20,716 nt of DNA from Gemmatimonadota bacterium (lineage in GTDB: Bacteria; Gemmatimonadota; Gemmatimonadetes; Gemmatimonadales; GWC2-71-9). Positions 20,315-20,716 of the stretch are shown here, in pieces. How positions within the stretch are numbered: the first letter of the stretch is position 1; the number at the start of each line of letters is the position of its first letter. A program made the translations under genes and the position numbers. Under the pieces are notes generated by a model. It was not told where the DNA came from. It ran no database searches and saw nothing but the letters and a program-made list of their open reading frames with translations. Location: the NCBI GenBank assembly GCA_029862935.1, contig JAOTWK010000020.1, forward strand, positions 1 to 20,716. The letters run 5' to 3'.

Positions 20315-20716
20315 TCAGGCCGACTTCGGACGAAACCGCTGTTCGAGTTCCTTGAGACCCGCAGGCGCGCCGATGATCGTGAGCCGATCTGCCTCGCGAA
20401 GCACGGTCCGTCCTTGCGGCACGATCATCTCTCCGTAACGACGAATCAGGGCGATCAGGCAACCCAGCGGCAGTGACAGGTCACGGATCGGGTGACCTAT
20501 CAGCGACTCGGTGGCTGTCCCGACTTGCAGTTTGAGGGACATGAATCGGTCGTCGCGTAGCAGTGTCTCCTTGAGCTCCTGCTCATGCCGGCTGCTGAGC
20601 CAATCATCCATGAAGTCCGGGTCCTCGACCCGCCCGGCCAGTTGCGCCAACACGCGAAGGTGTTGACCCGGATCGGCCTCACCACTGACAAGGAAGAAGA
20701 CGGCTCGGATCGGCTG
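20315..20716 (-). CDS. C-terminal part of an EIIA(PTS type 2)-like plus TrkA_C (RCK_C) protein; 5' end cut by window
   Basis: The frame is open from the right edge to the stop at 20315, giving the last ~133 residues. It begins IRAVFFLVSGEADPGQHLRVLAQLAGRVEDPDF, which fits the second half of a PTS EIIA type-2 (fructose/Ntr-like) domain (FLV..…D...HL..LA.LA). After ~60 residues comes a TrkA_C domain: IGHPIRDLSLPLGCLIALIRRYGEMIVPQGRTVLREADRLTIIGAP. TrkA_C domains regulate K+ channels and cation transporters by ligand binding. This order suggests the cytoplasmic tail of a membrane transporter or antiporter, with the membrane part outside the window. The GTG at 20653 is internal. The partner domain is inference only. 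Confidence 0.72.
   Translation of the reverse strand, partial: QPIRAVFFLVSGEADPGQHLRVLAQLAGRVEDPDFMDDWLSSRHEQELKETLLRDDRFMSLKLQVGTATESLIGHPIRDLSLPLGCLIALIRRYGEMIVPQGRTVLREADRLTIIGAPAGLKELEQRFRPKSA

Overview
This is a GC-rich bacterial chromosome segment with no mobile elements, rRNA, tRNA or CRISPR that I can see. The gene content is a SusD-type nutrient-binding lipoprotein, several secreted peptidases and amidohydrolases with Sec or lipoprotein signals, an outer-membrane barrel protein ending in Phe, a Na+-pumping biotin decarboxylase, dodecin and cytochrome P460. It suggests a Gram-negative, peptide-degrading heterotroph of the Gemmatimonadota type. That placement is an inference from gene content and base composition; a high-GC relative of Bacteroidota or Acidobacteriota is not excluded.

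Layout. (1) 1-784: 3' end of a SusD/RagB-like protein, closed by a strong intrinsic terminator. (2) 848-6804: four same-strand genes for exported hydrolases: an S9-like alpha/beta hydrolase, an amidohydrolase that has lost its HxH metal motif, a gamma-glutamyltransferase-family lipoprotein with altered substrate-binding residues, and an N-acyl-D-amino-acid deacylase. (3) 7022-9461: an unassigned outer-membrane beta-barrel protein, a MOSC-domain protein and MsrB. (4) 9482-15684: an energy and C4-acid module made of biotin protein ligase, the gamma, alpha and beta subunits of an oxaloacetate-decarboxylase-type Na+ pump, and malic enzyme. The ligase can biotinylate the alpha subunit. The pump and malic enzyme both convert a C4 acid to pyruvate. 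(5) 15762-17194: dodecin on the minus strand, divergent from a two-TM RCK potassium channel. (6) 17255-20716, all minus strand: a cytochrome P460 lipoprotein, an M28 carboxypeptidase-Q-like peptidase, a YbaK-type deacylase and the C-terminal part of an EIIA/TrkA_C protein that runs off the right edge.

Two things stand out outside the genes. First, at least five gene junctions or starts carry short tandem repeats of 7-, 8- or 9-nt units: heptamers such as GCNNTCA, ACTGAGA and TCACGGC, the octamer GGCAGGGC, and the nonamer GACGACNNN with its complement. Several run through stop codons, start codons or signal-peptide codons. Second, the 446-nt gap at 19869-20314 lies between minus-strand genes. 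It contains a series of plus-strand hairpins and ends in a textbook intrinsic terminator with eight T's, although no plus-strand protein gene lies upstream. This is the best candidate here for an undescribed structured RNA. A smaller candidate is a three-way-junction leader directly upstream of the malic enzyme ribosome-binding site.
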